The notes beneath the pieces are model-generated. The model saw only the letters and a program-made list of their open reading frames with translations, was not told the origin of the DNA and did not search any database. The position numbers and the translations under genes are program-made. Shown here piece by piece: positions 18,997-26,976 of a stretch of 64,000 nt of DNA. How positions within the stretch are numbered: position 1 is the first letter of the stretch; each line of letters opens with the position of its first letter. Source of the DNA: an uncultured bacterium (lineage in GTDB: Bacteria > Spirochaetota > Leptospiria > Leptospirales > Leptonemataceae); contig CALFVU010000014.1 of assembly GCA_937928085.1 (NCBI GenBank), forward strand, positions 62,001-126,000, read 5' to 3'.

Positions 18997-19359
18997 ATGA
19001 CAAATTCTAAAATTATCAAAATCATACAACAAGAATTTTTAGCAAACAAAGATTCGGAACTTCTTGGAATTATTTTTTTTGGATCAAGAGTAAAATTTAA
19101 TAAAAAAGATATAGACAAAAACTCTGATTTTGACATAGGTATTCTTTATGAAAGAAAAATTCCCATTTTAAATCTACCCGAAAACTGGGATGTATTTTTG
19201 TGGTCTAAAAAAAAATGGGAGAGAGGTTTTGCTCTGCAAGTAGAATTAGCAAAATATGCAAAAATTTTGTACGATCCTGATTTAATTATTAAAAAAAAAT
19301 TTGAATTTATAAAAGAAAACATTCTTCCTCACTGGTTAGCTTATATAAAAAAATTTTGA
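18997..19359 (+). CDS. Minimal nucleotidyltransferase (MNT/KNTase-like)
   Basis: A 120-residue single-domain protein with the polymerase-beta-type nucleotidyltransferase core: IIFFGSR (the GS motif), then DFDIGI with two metal-binding aspartates. Proteins of this size are often the MNT half of HEPN-MNT toxin-antitoxin pairs, in which the MNT protein adenylylates the HEPN toxin. No HEPN-like neighbour (Arg-x4-6-His) is evident here; the next gene encodes a membrane protein. It may be an orphan or serve another nucleotide-transfer role. The C-terminal half, with WSKKKWERGFALQ, is unassigned. Confidence 0.75.
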   Translation: MTNSKIIKIIQQEFLANKDSELLGIIFFGSRVKFNKKDIDKNSDFDIGILYERKIPILNLPENWDVFLWSKKKWERGFALQVELAKYAKILYDPDLIIKKKFEFIKENILPHWLAYIKKF

Positions 19360-19431
19360 CATTACAAAATTAAATTTTCTATATTTTAAAAAAACATTGT
19401 CAAATTTTGATTAAAAAAAAGTTTCTTATAT

Positions 19432-20061
19432 ATGTATTATTTTGTATGGATGATTTTGTTTCTCGTTTTTTTTTGGATTGTTCTTGTAATTTCGTATTGG
19501 GAACGATTGATTCGAAGTAAAGAACAATATACCCGAGAAGAGTTAATCGATTTCCTAAATATTATTGAACTACAACTAAAAAAAATGAATCCCGATCATT
19601 CTCCTATTGGATATTTAGCTTTCTTATTTGGAATTTTTGTGGGATGGATTCTAACTTGGATAGGGGGCTTTTTAAGTCCTGATACAGGTACAGAGCCTGA
19701 TTATACTACTGGAGAAGTACCTAATTATTTTTTCCAATCTTTTTTATTTGTAGGTATGCTACATATTGTATGGCCTTCTTTGATTTTGTTTTTAGAAGAA
19801 AAATTCGTACCAGACATAATTTTAGAGTTTTTTAAAAAAGATAAATCTTTTTTTTCTGGTTTAGCCATTAATCTAGTTGCTATTTCTTTTAGTAATTGGG
19901 GAGTGTATCATTCAATGAGTTTTTTATTTGTTTTGACTAATGGTATTATCTTGTTAACATATGCATCATATCAGGTGCAAAAAAAACAAAATCAAGAAGA
20001 AAATTCAGAAGTAATAAAAAAAAATGACGATATACAAAAAAACGAAGAATTAGATGTATGA
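19432..20061 (+). CDS. Unknown multi-pass membrane protein (209 aa)
   Basis: No family recognised. About five hydrophobic segments: residues 1-25, 60-82, 98-120, 138-155 and 160-178. A basic loop follows the first segment (YWERLIRSKEQYTREELIDF). A polar loop, GFLSPDTGTEPDYTTGE, separates segments two and three. The C-terminus is a hydrophilic tail rich in Gln, Asn, Lys and Glu and is probably cytoplasmic. The stop overlaps the next gene's start in an ATGA arrangement, so it is translationally coupled to the exported protein at 20058. Confidence 0.7.
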   Translation: MYYFVWMILFLVFFWIVLVISYWERLIRSKEQYTREELIDFLNIIELQLKKMNPDHSPIGYLAFLFGIFVGWILTWIGGFLSPDTGTEPDYTTGEVPNYFFQSFLFVGMLHIVWPSLILFLEEKFVPDIILEFFKKDKSFFSGLAINLVAISFSNWGVYHSMSFLFVLTNGIILLTYASYQVQKKQNQEENSEVIKKNDDIQKNEELDV

Positions 20062-20729
20062 AGCATACACCAATTACTCTTATATTTTTTTTTGGCATGC
20101 TAGGGTTATGGAGTCAAGAAATTAATTTAAAAGAGAGTGATCCTATTTTTGAACCCGCAAGACAACCTCCACAAACTCAATTGAATGGCTTTTTAGAAGA
20201 TCCTTGGGGATCTTCTTTTAGTGCTATCTTAGACAAATTTAAAACCTTGGCAACCTCACCTATAAGTAAAAGTAATATTCAAATTTTACACCTTCAGAAA
20301 GATCGCTACATTTTGATACGAAGAAATAACATTCAATATCAATATAACTTTTATAAAACACCTTTCGAAGTTACAAAACTAAAAAATCATGAAATTACTA
20401 AACAAGAATACGAAGCTAAAGAAGGGGAGCTATATCAGGTTCGAATTATCCTACCTTTTATTGATTCGAAACTATTAGTAGAAAAATTAGAATCAACATA
20501 TGGAAAAAAAACTAAATCCACTGTAGACGAAAAAAACCTATCAGGAGCAGATATCTGGGAATTAGAAGGAAGTTTTATTTTCTTATGGTATGAACCTTAT
20601 AATAATAAGGCTTTTTCTAGAAGAATTGACTTTATTAGTAAATCCTTATCTGAAAGAATTTTATTAGAATCAAAAGATTATTTTGATTCTAAAGAAAAAC
20701 AACTGCTTAAAGATTTGATTATTAAATAG
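20058..20729 (+). CDS. Unknown exported protein coupled to the membrane protein upstream
   Basis: No named family. The first 19 residues (MKHTPITLIFFFGMLGLWSQ) form a signal peptide without a lipobox Cys, so the mature protein is likely periplasmic. The mature part begins with acidic and Pro-rich sequence (FEPARQPPQTQLNGF) and then has an alternating beta/alpha pattern with many Lys, Glu and Tyr. Start ATG 20058 overlaps the preceding stop by 4 nt. Near its 3' end lies a perfect 12-bp inverted repeat (20664-20692). A large unassigned intergenic stretch follows. Confidence 0.7.
   Translation: MKHTPITLIFFFGMLGLWSQEINLKESDPIFEPARQPPQTQLNGFLEDPWGSSFSAILDKFKTLATSPISKSNIQILHLQKDRYILIRRNNIQYQYNFYKTPFEVTKLKNHEITKQEYEAKEGELYQVRIILPFIDSKLLVEKLESTYGKKTKSTVDEKNLSGADIWELEGSFIFLWYEPYNNKAFSRRIDFISKSLSERILLESKDYFDSKEKQLLKDLIIK
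20664..20692. repeat. Perfect 12-bp inverted repeat with 5-nt loop inside a coding region
   Basis: TTAGAATCAAAA at 20664-20675 and TTTTGATTCTAA at 20681-20692 are exact reverse complements separated by GATTA. The site lies about 35 nt before the stop of the exported-protein gene. No T-run follows, so it is not a standard terminator. It could be an mRNA 3' hairpin or chance in AT-rich coding sequence. Confidence 0.5.
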
Positions 20730-21306
20730 ATCTCAATAAATATATCCTCACTATTTGAATTTACTACTGATAAGATTCTTTCTTAAAGTTATTAAGCTAA
20801 GAAATGAGCTACTTTATTTGATCAATTTTTTCTTTATCATTCAAAACTTGAATCTAACTTTTCCTTTTGATGATATCGCAGGAATGAAAAATGTTTGACT
20901 ATTCGTTTTTTTATAAACCACTACTATGCTCTTTCCATTGATTGAGTTCTAATCATTGTTTTCTTGTATGTGTGTGATAACATCAAGACTTTAAATTGAG
21001 TTTAAAAGATATATAAGAATTTTATCGTACTATTCAAAATTCGTTTGTTAGTAATAATGTATCACTTAGATTGTTTTTTTACTTTAAGAACTGAAATAAA
21101 AAATTGTATTATTATCAAAAACTATAGATTCTCTTCGACTCATAAACTATTTTTTTATTCCATAAAATTTTTACAGATTAAAAAAATTTATAATTTTTTT
21201 TAAAATTTTTTTATTTTTTTTATAAACTATCATTTCTTAATACAAAAATATTTTTTGGTAATTTTAAAAATAAATAAGATTGTAAGTAAACTACCAATGA
21301 TAGCTT
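20730..21306. other. 577-bp intergenic region without a recognisable gene
   Basis: Both strands were read in all frames. The longest open stretches are around 50 codons (for example a plus frame across roughly 20745-20890 ending at a TGA) and match nothing I know. The right third (about 21170-21260) is almost pure A and T with long T runs. I see no tRNA-like sequence and no clear hairpin. It may hold fossil coding sequence, or simply serve as the 3' flank of gltX and of the exported-protein gene. Confidence 0.4.
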
Positions 21307-22905
21307 TTAATTAACATACTTTTTAAGCTGTTCTATTCTTTTTAAAATTTTTTCTTTTCCTAAAAGGCTAAAAAGTATCGGTAATTCTAAACCATGGATC
21401 TTTCCTGTAGTATAAATTCGTATTGGCATATATAAGTGTTTTCCTTTACGTTGGGTTTTGATTCCGCATTCTTTAATAAGCTCAGAGTATTCTTCTGGAG
21501 TTTTTCTTTCTTGATGATTCAATAATTTTATAAACACCTCTAATAAATCATTCAAATTGGGCTGTTGTGTTTCTAAATTAGAAAGTTCTAGTTTTGCTTC
21601 TTCTGTTAAAAAAATAGCTTCCGCACTTAGTTCTTTTATATATAAAATAGCATCTTCTAAAGTAACTAAATAATCAATAATTTTAGAAAAGATCTGAAAG
21701 ACTTTTTCTTCGTTTTTATCAATCAAAATACGAACTTCGGGATCTTTTAACAAAAATTCTTTTGCTAAACTATATACTTTTTCTACAGGAAAATATCTTA
21801 TGTATTTTTGATTCATCCAGTTTAATTTCGTTTTAGGATTGATAATTTTTGTTAATTCCTCCTTAGAAAAATTCACAATTTGAAGTTCTTCTTCGCTTTC
21901 AGAAAATGCAGGATCTTTTGTATCTAAATCTTCTTTTGATTCTTTTTCTAGTTTATCAATTAGAAAAAAATCAAACATAGCTGGACTTTTAGAACAACGA
22001 TAAATATCAAACTTTTTGAATAACTCTCCTTCGGGCATAAATTCCACACCATCTTCGGGGTACCATCCTAAAAGGGACATATAATTAACTAAAGCTTCAG
22101 AAAGATATCCTAATTCTTTAAAAAACATAATTGATGTAGCACCTCTTCGTTTGGATAACTTTTTTTTATCCGTCCCTACAATTTCTGAAATATGAGCATA
22201 TACAGGTAATGGTAATTCTAATGCTTGATGTATTAAAATCTGTCGTGGTGTATTAGAAAGATGACCAACTCCTCGAATAACATGGGAGATTTTCATTTCG
22301 TAGTCATCAATCACAACAGCGTAATTATAAGAAGGAAAACCATCAGATTTTACAATAATAAAATCACCAATTAAACGAGAATCAAACTTGACTTTTCCTT
22401 GTACAATATCATTAACTACTATTTCTTGTGGCTGAACTTTAAATCGTATCGCATAAGGCATATTCCTTTTGATATTTTCTTGTATTTCTTTGTCCGAAAG
22501 ATTCCTGCATTTTCCATCGTATACATTCGGTAATCCCAATCTTTTTGATCTTTCTTGCTTTAATTCTAATTCTTCGTTAGTACAAAAACAAGGATATGCT
22601 AGTTTACGTTCTAAAAGATAATCTGTATATTGTTTATAAATAGATAAACGTTCTGATTGCCTATAAGGTCCATAAGGCCCGCCTTCTTTTGGTCCTTCAT
22701 CAGGTTTAATATTGAGCCATTCTAAAGCTTCCAATATGGATTGTTCAGATTCTTTTGTTGATCGGTTTTGATCGGTATCCTCAATTCTTAAGATAAACGA
22801 TCCACCTTTAGCTTTTGCATATAAATAATTAAATAAAGCTGTTCTGGCTCCTCCTATATGTAAAAAACCAGTCGGTGATGGTGCAAATCTTGTTCTTACA
22901 TTCAT
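21307..22905 (-). CDS. gltX: Glutamyl-tRNA synthetase
   Basis: A class I synthetase that charges tRNA-Glu. The HIGH-type motif is APSPTGFLHIGGARTALF near residue 8, and the KMSKS-type loop is KKLSKRRGA near residue 250; RFAPSPTG and RIEDTDQNRS are also canonical. A possible zinc cluster (CFCTNEE and a downstream Cys) is partly kept. At 532 residues it is slightly longer than usual, with an acidic insertion around 315-345 (KEDLDTKDPAFSESEEE). It is the last gene of the pcm-lipB-unknown-gltX run, 10 nt after the preceding stop. Discrimination between tRNA-Glu and tRNA-Gln is not visible in the sequence. Confidence 0.96.
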   Translation of the reverse strand: MNVRTRFAPSPTGFLHIGGARTALFNYLYAKAKGGSFILRIEDTDQNRSTKESEQSILEALEWLNIKPDEGPKEGGPYGPYRQSERLSIYKQYTDYLLERKLAYPCFCTNEELELKQERSKRLGLPNVYDGKCRNLSDKEIQENIKRNMPYAIRFKVQPQEIVVNDIVQGKVKFDSRLIGDFIIVKSDGFPSYNYAVVIDDYEMKISHVIRGVGHLSNTPRQILIHQALELPLPVYAHISEIVGTDKKKLSKRRGATSIMFFKELGYLSEALVNYMSLLGWYPEDGVEFMPEGELFKKFDIYRCSKSPAMFDFFLIDKLEKESKEDLDTKDPAFSESEEELQIVNFSKEELTKIINPKTKLNWMNQKYIRYFPVEKVYSLAKEFLLKDPEVRILIDKNEEKVFQIFSKIIDYLVTLEDAILYIKELSAEAIFLTEEAKLELSNLETQQPNLNDLLEVFIKLLNHQERKTPEEYSELIKECGIKTQRKGKHLYMPIRIYTTGKIHGLELPILFSLLGKEKILKRIEQLKKYVN

Positions 22906-22915
22906 TACTTTCCCT

Positions 22916-23338
22916 CTACTTAATTTTTCTAAGATAATTTCTTAAATCGTATTCAGAAACATGAAACACTACATCATATACATTTTCTGATAGATTTCTT
23001 TTTATCAATACTACTTTTCCTTTATTTTTTATTAAGTCAAAAATTTGTTGTTTTCCATATGGGCTAAGAGTACGAAGCATAAAAGGTTCTAAGGTAATAT
23101 AATAATATGCAATTTCTAAAATTTCTTTTTGAGTAATCAATAAAGCCTCTTCGTATGTATCTGCTCTTACTTTTAAAAAAATTTGATACGTACTACTGGA
23201 TAACATCCCAGTTTTTTTAAATTCTTCTGGTAAAGAAATACTATCATAATTTTTTGATTCTATAAAATAATTATATCTTTGATGAACACAAAAATTTATT
23301 AAAAAGATTGCAAGTATTGTAAAAATAAATCTGACCAT
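22916..23338 (-). CDS. Small exported protein, possible lipoprotein
   Basis: A 140-residue protein with a hydrophobic N-terminus followed by a Cys at position 17 (LINFC). Spirochaetal lipoboxes are loose, but Phe just before the Cys is unusual, so lipidation is uncertain. The mature part has a compact alpha/beta pattern (YQIFLKVRADTYEEALLITQ, then KGKVVLIKRNLSENVYDVVF). I do not recognise the family. The gene starts 40 nt inside the end of lipB and stops 10 nt before gltX, so it belongs to that operon. There is no other Met near the start. Confidence 0.65.
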   Translation of the reverse strand: MVRFIFTILAIFLINFCVHQRYNYFIESKNYDSISLPEEFKKTGMLSSSTYQIFLKVRADTYEEALLITQKEILEIAYYYITLEPFMLRTLSPYGKQQIFDLIKNKGKVVLIKRNLSENVYDVVFHVSEYDLRNYLRKIK

Positions 23339-23976
23339 TGTTTACAAAACTCAATTTTTTTTTTGTTAAAATCAAAGTCATTTTTTTTATCGTTGAATTG
23401 TTCTGAAACCAAATTTTTTATGGAATTCATCTTTAGAAATCGAAATCCACACGGAAAAATATATGTAAAAGTTTTTAAGTCATTCGTATAATTGATCGCC
23501 AATCCGGAAGATGTAAAACCTTTTTTGATTTCCAAACCAATAGAAACAATTTTATTTCCTGCTAAATCGTATAAACCCGGCATTTCAGAATGATAGTTTA
23601 AACGAACAGAAAATTTATCTTCAATTATATTTTTTGTCAAAAATATAATTTGATTCAAGAAATCTGTAAGTTTTATTTGTCTTTTTTTTAAATCAATATG
23701 TGGATAAATGATAATTTGATTTAACTCATGAGCAGTTAGATCCCCACCTCGCTGGGTGTAAAAAATTTTTACGTTTTGCTTTTCGATCCAATCTTTTGGA
23801 AATTTAAAGCTTTCCTCTTTGTATTGGATTCCAGCTGTAATGACAGGATAATGATCACAAAATATTATATTCTCCCATCGTTTGATTCTAAAATAATCTG
23901 CAAGTTTTTGATAAGTATCATATGGTAAAGTTTTATTGTAATATATTTTTATATTTTTTTTTAAATGCTGTTGCAT
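23299..23976 (-). CDS. lipB: Octanoyl-[ACP]:protein octanoyltransferase (LipB)
   Basis: LipB moves octanoate from acyl carrier protein to lipoyl domains, the first step of lipoate synthesis. Family blocks are present in order: IIFCDHYPVITAG (usually P.vyTlG), QRGGDLTAHELNQIIIYP, NKIVSIGLEIKKGFTSSGLA (the K-I-A/V-S-I-G-x-I block), and FTYIFPCGF with the catalytic Cys. Some positions differ from enterobacterial LipB (Ser-Ser in place of the usual His-Gly in the third block), but the Cys and Lys are kept. It starts 1 nt after the pcm stop. The partner lipA is not in the window. Confidence 0.88.
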   Translation of the reverse strand: MQQHLKKNIKIYYNKTLPYDTYQKLADYFRIKRWENIIFCDHYPVITAGIQYKEESFKFPKDWIEKQNVKIFYTQRGGDLTAHELNQIIIYPHIDLKKRQIKLTDFLNQIIFLTKNIIEDKFSVRLNYHSEMPGLYDLAGNKIVSIGLEIKKGFTSSGLAINYTNDLKTFTYIFPCGFRFLKMNSIKNLVSEQFNDKKNDFDFNKKKIEFCKQWSDLFLQYLQSF

Positions 23977-23977
23977 T

Positions 23978-24631
23978 TTATTCTTCTTTTATCAATGGTA
24001 CAAAACGTACGGGAATGATAGTTTCTTCGATATATTTTGATTCTGAAATTTTTTTAACTTTGATCAAATTTTGTAATACAATCCCTACAGGTAGAACCAT
24101 AATACCACCTTTTTTGAGTTGCTGAATCCATTTTTCGGGTATTTTTTTTGGTGCAGCAGCTGACAAAATTCTATCATAAGGAGCATATTCCTCCAACCCC
24201 TCTGCTCCATTTTTACAAAAAAAATGAACATTGGTGATGTGAAATCTTTTTAAATTATTTTTTGCAAATTCTAATAAGTTAAGATGAATTTCAATTGTAT
24301 AAACTTCTTTTGCTAAATAAGAAAGTAATGCAGTTTGATACCCACTTCCTGTTCCGATTTCCAAAACTTTTTCCTCTCCAGACAATTCTAATAAATCTGT
24401 CATTAAAGCAACGATATAAGGTTGAGAAATCGTTTGATTCGAACCTATATTTAAAGGCCCATCGGTATAAGCATAAAGTTTATCTTTTTCCCTAACAAAA
24501 TATTCACGTGGAAATTTTCGAATAGCCTCGAATAGTTTCGCACTGGTTATTCCTCTATAGGCAATTTGATTTTTGATCATATCTTCGAGGGCATTTTTAT
24601 TATAAGGAAGTTCATCAAAATGATTTGACAT
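23978..24631 (-). CDS. pcm: Protein-L-isoaspartate O-methyltransferase
   Basis: Pcm methylates isoaspartyl residues in aged proteins so that they can revert to aspartate. The sequence has FVREKDKLYAYTDGPLNIG, the conserved NQTISQPYIVALM substrate loop, and the SAM-binding motif VLEIGTGSGYQTALL, then VYTIEIHLNLLEFA and ILSAAAPKKIPEKWIQQLKK, all diagnostic of the family. Length (217) is normal. It heads the minus-strand run pcm-lipB-unknown-gltX and diverges from the ABC1 kinase-like gene across 37 bp, which must hold both promoters. Confidence 0.95.
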   Translation of the reverse strand: MSNHFDELPYNKNALEDMIKNQIAYRGITSAKLFEAIRKFPREYFVREKDKLYAYTDGPLNIGSNQTISQPYIVALMTDLLELSGEEKVLEIGTGSGYQTALLSYLAKEVYTIEIHLNLLEFAKNNLKRFHITNVHFFCKNGAEGLEEYAPYDRILSAAAPKKIPEKWIQQLKKGGIMVLPVGIVLQNLIKVKKISESKYIEETIIPVRFVPLIKEE

Positions 24632-24668
24632 AATTTTTTTTTATATTATTGTTATTATAATCCCAATT

Positions 24669-25928
24669 ATGAATGATAATAATTTAATTACAGGCACTTT
24701 GGCAAGACTTTTTCGCCTAGGAGAAACAGCAGGTAGATTAGGTCTTTCTATGTTTTTAAAAAACCTAAAAGATACGAATAAAATTGATATCAATCAAATT
24801 ATTAAAGTAGTGGAGAATCTCTCTCGCCTAAAAGGTGCTCCTATGAAAGTAGGTCAGATGATTAGTCTTCACGAGGATCTACTCCCTCCAGAAATCATAG
24901 AAATTTTTAAAGTTTTACAAAAAGATTCGACTACAATGAGTTTTTCTATTGTTAAAGAGATTTTCGAAAAACAACTCAAATCTAAACTAAATGACTTTTT
25001 GTATATCGAAGAAAAACCTTTTGCAGCAGCATCTATTGGACAAGTTCACAAAGCAAAACTTAGAAACGGAGAAGATGTAATTATCAAAGTTCAATACCCT
25101 AACATAAGAAAATCCATACATACAGATTTAAAAACGATTCAGTTCATCCTTTCTCCTTTGTTTAAAGCACTCAACTTGCCTTTTGAAAAAATCTGGGAAG
25201 AAATTCAGGAAAGATTATTAGAAGAAACCAACTATCTCCAAGAATTAAAAAATTTAGAATTATTTCGAAATACTTTTAAAATCGAAGGATTAGTATTTCC
25301 AAAATATTTCGAAGATTACACTACAGAAGAAGTTTTAGTCCTTAGCTACGAGGAATCTTTAAGTTTCGATAAAGGATTAAAATATAAAGAGCGACACGAA
25401 CAATGGTTTTTAATTTTATTACAATTGATCATACTAGGTTTTTTTAAATATAAAATTTTACATGTAGATCCTAATATTGCTAATTTTGGATTTAGAGAAA
25501 ATGGAGAAGTGGTTTTGTTTGATTTTGGTTGTATAAAAAAAATACCAGATGTAATATCAAATGCATACAAAAATACTGTTATTGCAATTCTAAAAAATGA
25601 ATGGAATAAAGCCAGTTGTATTTTAAAAGAAGCAGGAATTCAAACCAGAAAAGGAGAACCCTTAAAAGAAGAATTCTTAAAACCTCATTTAGAAGTTATT
25701 GAAGAAATTTTTCCCAATCAAGAGAAGTATTTTGGAGAAGATGCGAATGTTTATAAAAAACTTTTAGAAATTGCAAGAGATAACTGGTATTATGCAAGCG
25801 AATTAGAATTTCCTAAAGATATTGTATTTATCCACAGAAATTTGATTGGACATTTTGGGAATTTAAGAAAATTTCGTGTTAAAAAAAACTGGAGAAAAGT
25901 ATTTTTGGAATTATTAGAAACCGCATGA
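24669..25928 (+). CDS. ABC1/UbiB (ADCK) family atypical kinase
   Basis: The family marks are clear: KGAPMKVGQMIS (the KxGQ motif that replaces the normal P-loop), PFAAASIGQVHKAKL (the Ala-rich loop), EDVIIKVQYP with the Lys that binds ATP, an acidic helix LEETNYLQELKNLE, HVDPNIANFGFRENG as the catalytic loop, and LFDFGCIKKIP in place of DFG. ABC1 proteins support isoprenoid-quinone or other lipid metabolism, and most act as ATPases rather than protein kinases. The presence of mqnC in the window fits a menaquinone context, but the target is unknown. The stop overlaps the next small ORF by ATGA. Confidence 0.9.
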   Translation: MNDNNLITGTLARLFRLGETAGRLGLSMFLKNLKDTNKIDINQIIKVVENLSRLKGAPMKVGQMISLHEDLLPPEIIEIFKVLQKDSTTMSFSIVKEIFEKQLKSKLNDFLYIEEKPFAAASIGQVHKAKLRNGEDVIIKVQYPNIRKSIHTDLKTIQFILSPLFKALNLPFEKIWEEIQERLLEETNYLQELKNLELFRNTFKIEGLVFPKYFEDYTTEEVLVLSYEESLSFDKGLKYKERHEQWFLILLQLIILGFFKYKILHVDPNIANFGFRENGEVVLFDFGCIKKIPDVISNAYKNTVIAILKNEWNKASCILKEAGIQTRKGEPLKEEFLKPHLEVIEEIFPNQEKYFGEDANVYKKLLEIARDNWYYASELEFPKDIVFIHRNLIGHFGNLRKFRVKKNWRKVFLELLETA

Positions 25929-26125
25929 ATGCTAAATCAAAAAAGCGTGTTTATTTTTATTATGGTTTAGATCTTTTTGGATATTATTATTGTGAAATGA
26001 TCTTTTTAAAAAGGAATAGGAATAAAATACAAAAACAACTTTGTACAGATTCTATTAATCTTATTCTTTTTATGGACAAAGAAATCACAAAAAAAGAAAA
26101 AAACTATGAAATTATCATCATATAA
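25925..26125 (+). CDS. Possible small protein (66 aa) between ABC1 gene and hisA
   Basis: An ORF with an ATGA overlap to the ABC1-like gene and a stop 5 nt before hisA. It fills the gap exactly and on the same strand, which is why I list it. The sequence is rich in Lys, Tyr and Ile and begins MNAKSKKRVYFYYG. No motif is recognised, and the gene could be spurious. Confidence 0.45.
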   Translation: MNAKSKKRVYFYYGLDLFGYYYCEMIFLKRNRNKIQKQLCTDSINLILFMDKEITKKEKNYEIIII

Positions 26126-26130
26126 AAATT

Positions 26131-26853
26131 ATGTTAATCATACCAGCTATTGACTTATACGAAAACAAAGTAGTTCGTTTATATAAAGGAAACTATAATC
26201 AATATACGATTTATTCAGAAAAACCAGAAGAAGTGATCGACTATTTTTGTGATATAGGAATCCGGAGGGTTCATTTAGTAGATCTAAATGCAGCAAGAAA
26301 TGGAGATATTCAGATTAACCAGAAAAGTATAGAAAAAATCATCAATAGAAAAAAAAATCTTATTATAGAAATTGGTGGTGGGATCCGAACAAAAGAAATC
26401 ATAAAAAATTATTTAGATATAGGCTTTGATTATCTAATTTTAGGAACGATTGCAGTTAAACATATGGAATTTATAGAAGAAATTTTAAATGAATATGATA
26501 AAAAAAAATTCATCATCGGAGTGGATACAAAACAAGAATCGGTATATGTATCGGGATGGGAGGAAGATTCTAAGTTAAATTTATTTGAGTTTCTAAAAAA
26601 AATCCAGAAATGGCAAATTGAACAAATTATCTTAACAGATATACAAAAAGATGGAACGTTAGAAGGACCAAATATCGAATTGCTAAATAGAGTCTTAAAC
26701 ACAACAAACCTAAAAGTAATTACATCTGGTGGAATTTCTTCAAAAGATGATATTTTAAGGCTAAAACAAATCCATCATCAAAATTTGATCGGAGCTATTG
26801 TTGGAAAAGCTTTTTACGAAAAAAAAATTAATTTAAAGGAACTTTTAAACTAA
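26131..26853 (+). CDS. hisA: ProFAR isomerase (HisA)
   Basis: HisA catalyses the fourth step of histidine synthesis, an Amadori rearrangement in a TIM barrel. The N-terminal IPAIDLYENKVVRLYKGNY includes catalytic Asp8. VHLVDLNAARNG and EIGGGIRTKEII are the phosphate-binding and strand-3 motifs, TDIQKDGTLEGPN holds the second catalytic Asp, and SGGISSKDDI and GAIVGKAFYE close the barrel. At 240 residues it has the usual length. HisF, which is similar, would have a different N-terminus, so hisA is the better call. No other his genes lie in the window, so the pathway is scattered. Confidence 0.93.
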   Translation: MLIIPAIDLYENKVVRLYKGNYNQYTIYSEKPEEVIDYFCDIGIRRVHLVDLNAARNGDIQINQKSIEKIINRKKNLIIEIGGGIRTKEIIKNYLDIGFDYLILGTIAVKHMEFIEEILNEYDKKKFIIGVDTKQESVYVSGWEEDSKLNLFEFLKKIQKWQIEQIILTDIQKDGTLEGPNIELLNRVLNTTNLKVITSGGISSKDDILRLKQIHHQNLIGAIVGKAFYEKKINLKELLN

Positions 26854-26930
26854 TCATTCAAGTATAATCTATATTCAACATAGTATTTTTTACAATTTTA
26901 AAACTTATTCATATTTTGTTTATAAATTTC

Positions 26931-26959
26931 TTGACTTACAAATTAAAAAAAATTAAATA
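26931..26959 (+). promoter_or_regulatory. Candidate sigma-70-type promoter of ilvB
   Basis: TTGACT at 26931-26936, a 17-bp spacer and TAAATA at 26954-26959 give a good -35/-10 pair with transcription starting about 10 nt before the ATG at 26977. No leader peptide, T-box or attenuator hairpin is seen in the 123-bp upstream gap. Confidence 0.5.
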
Positions 26960-26976
26960 AACTTGAGAGAACTACT

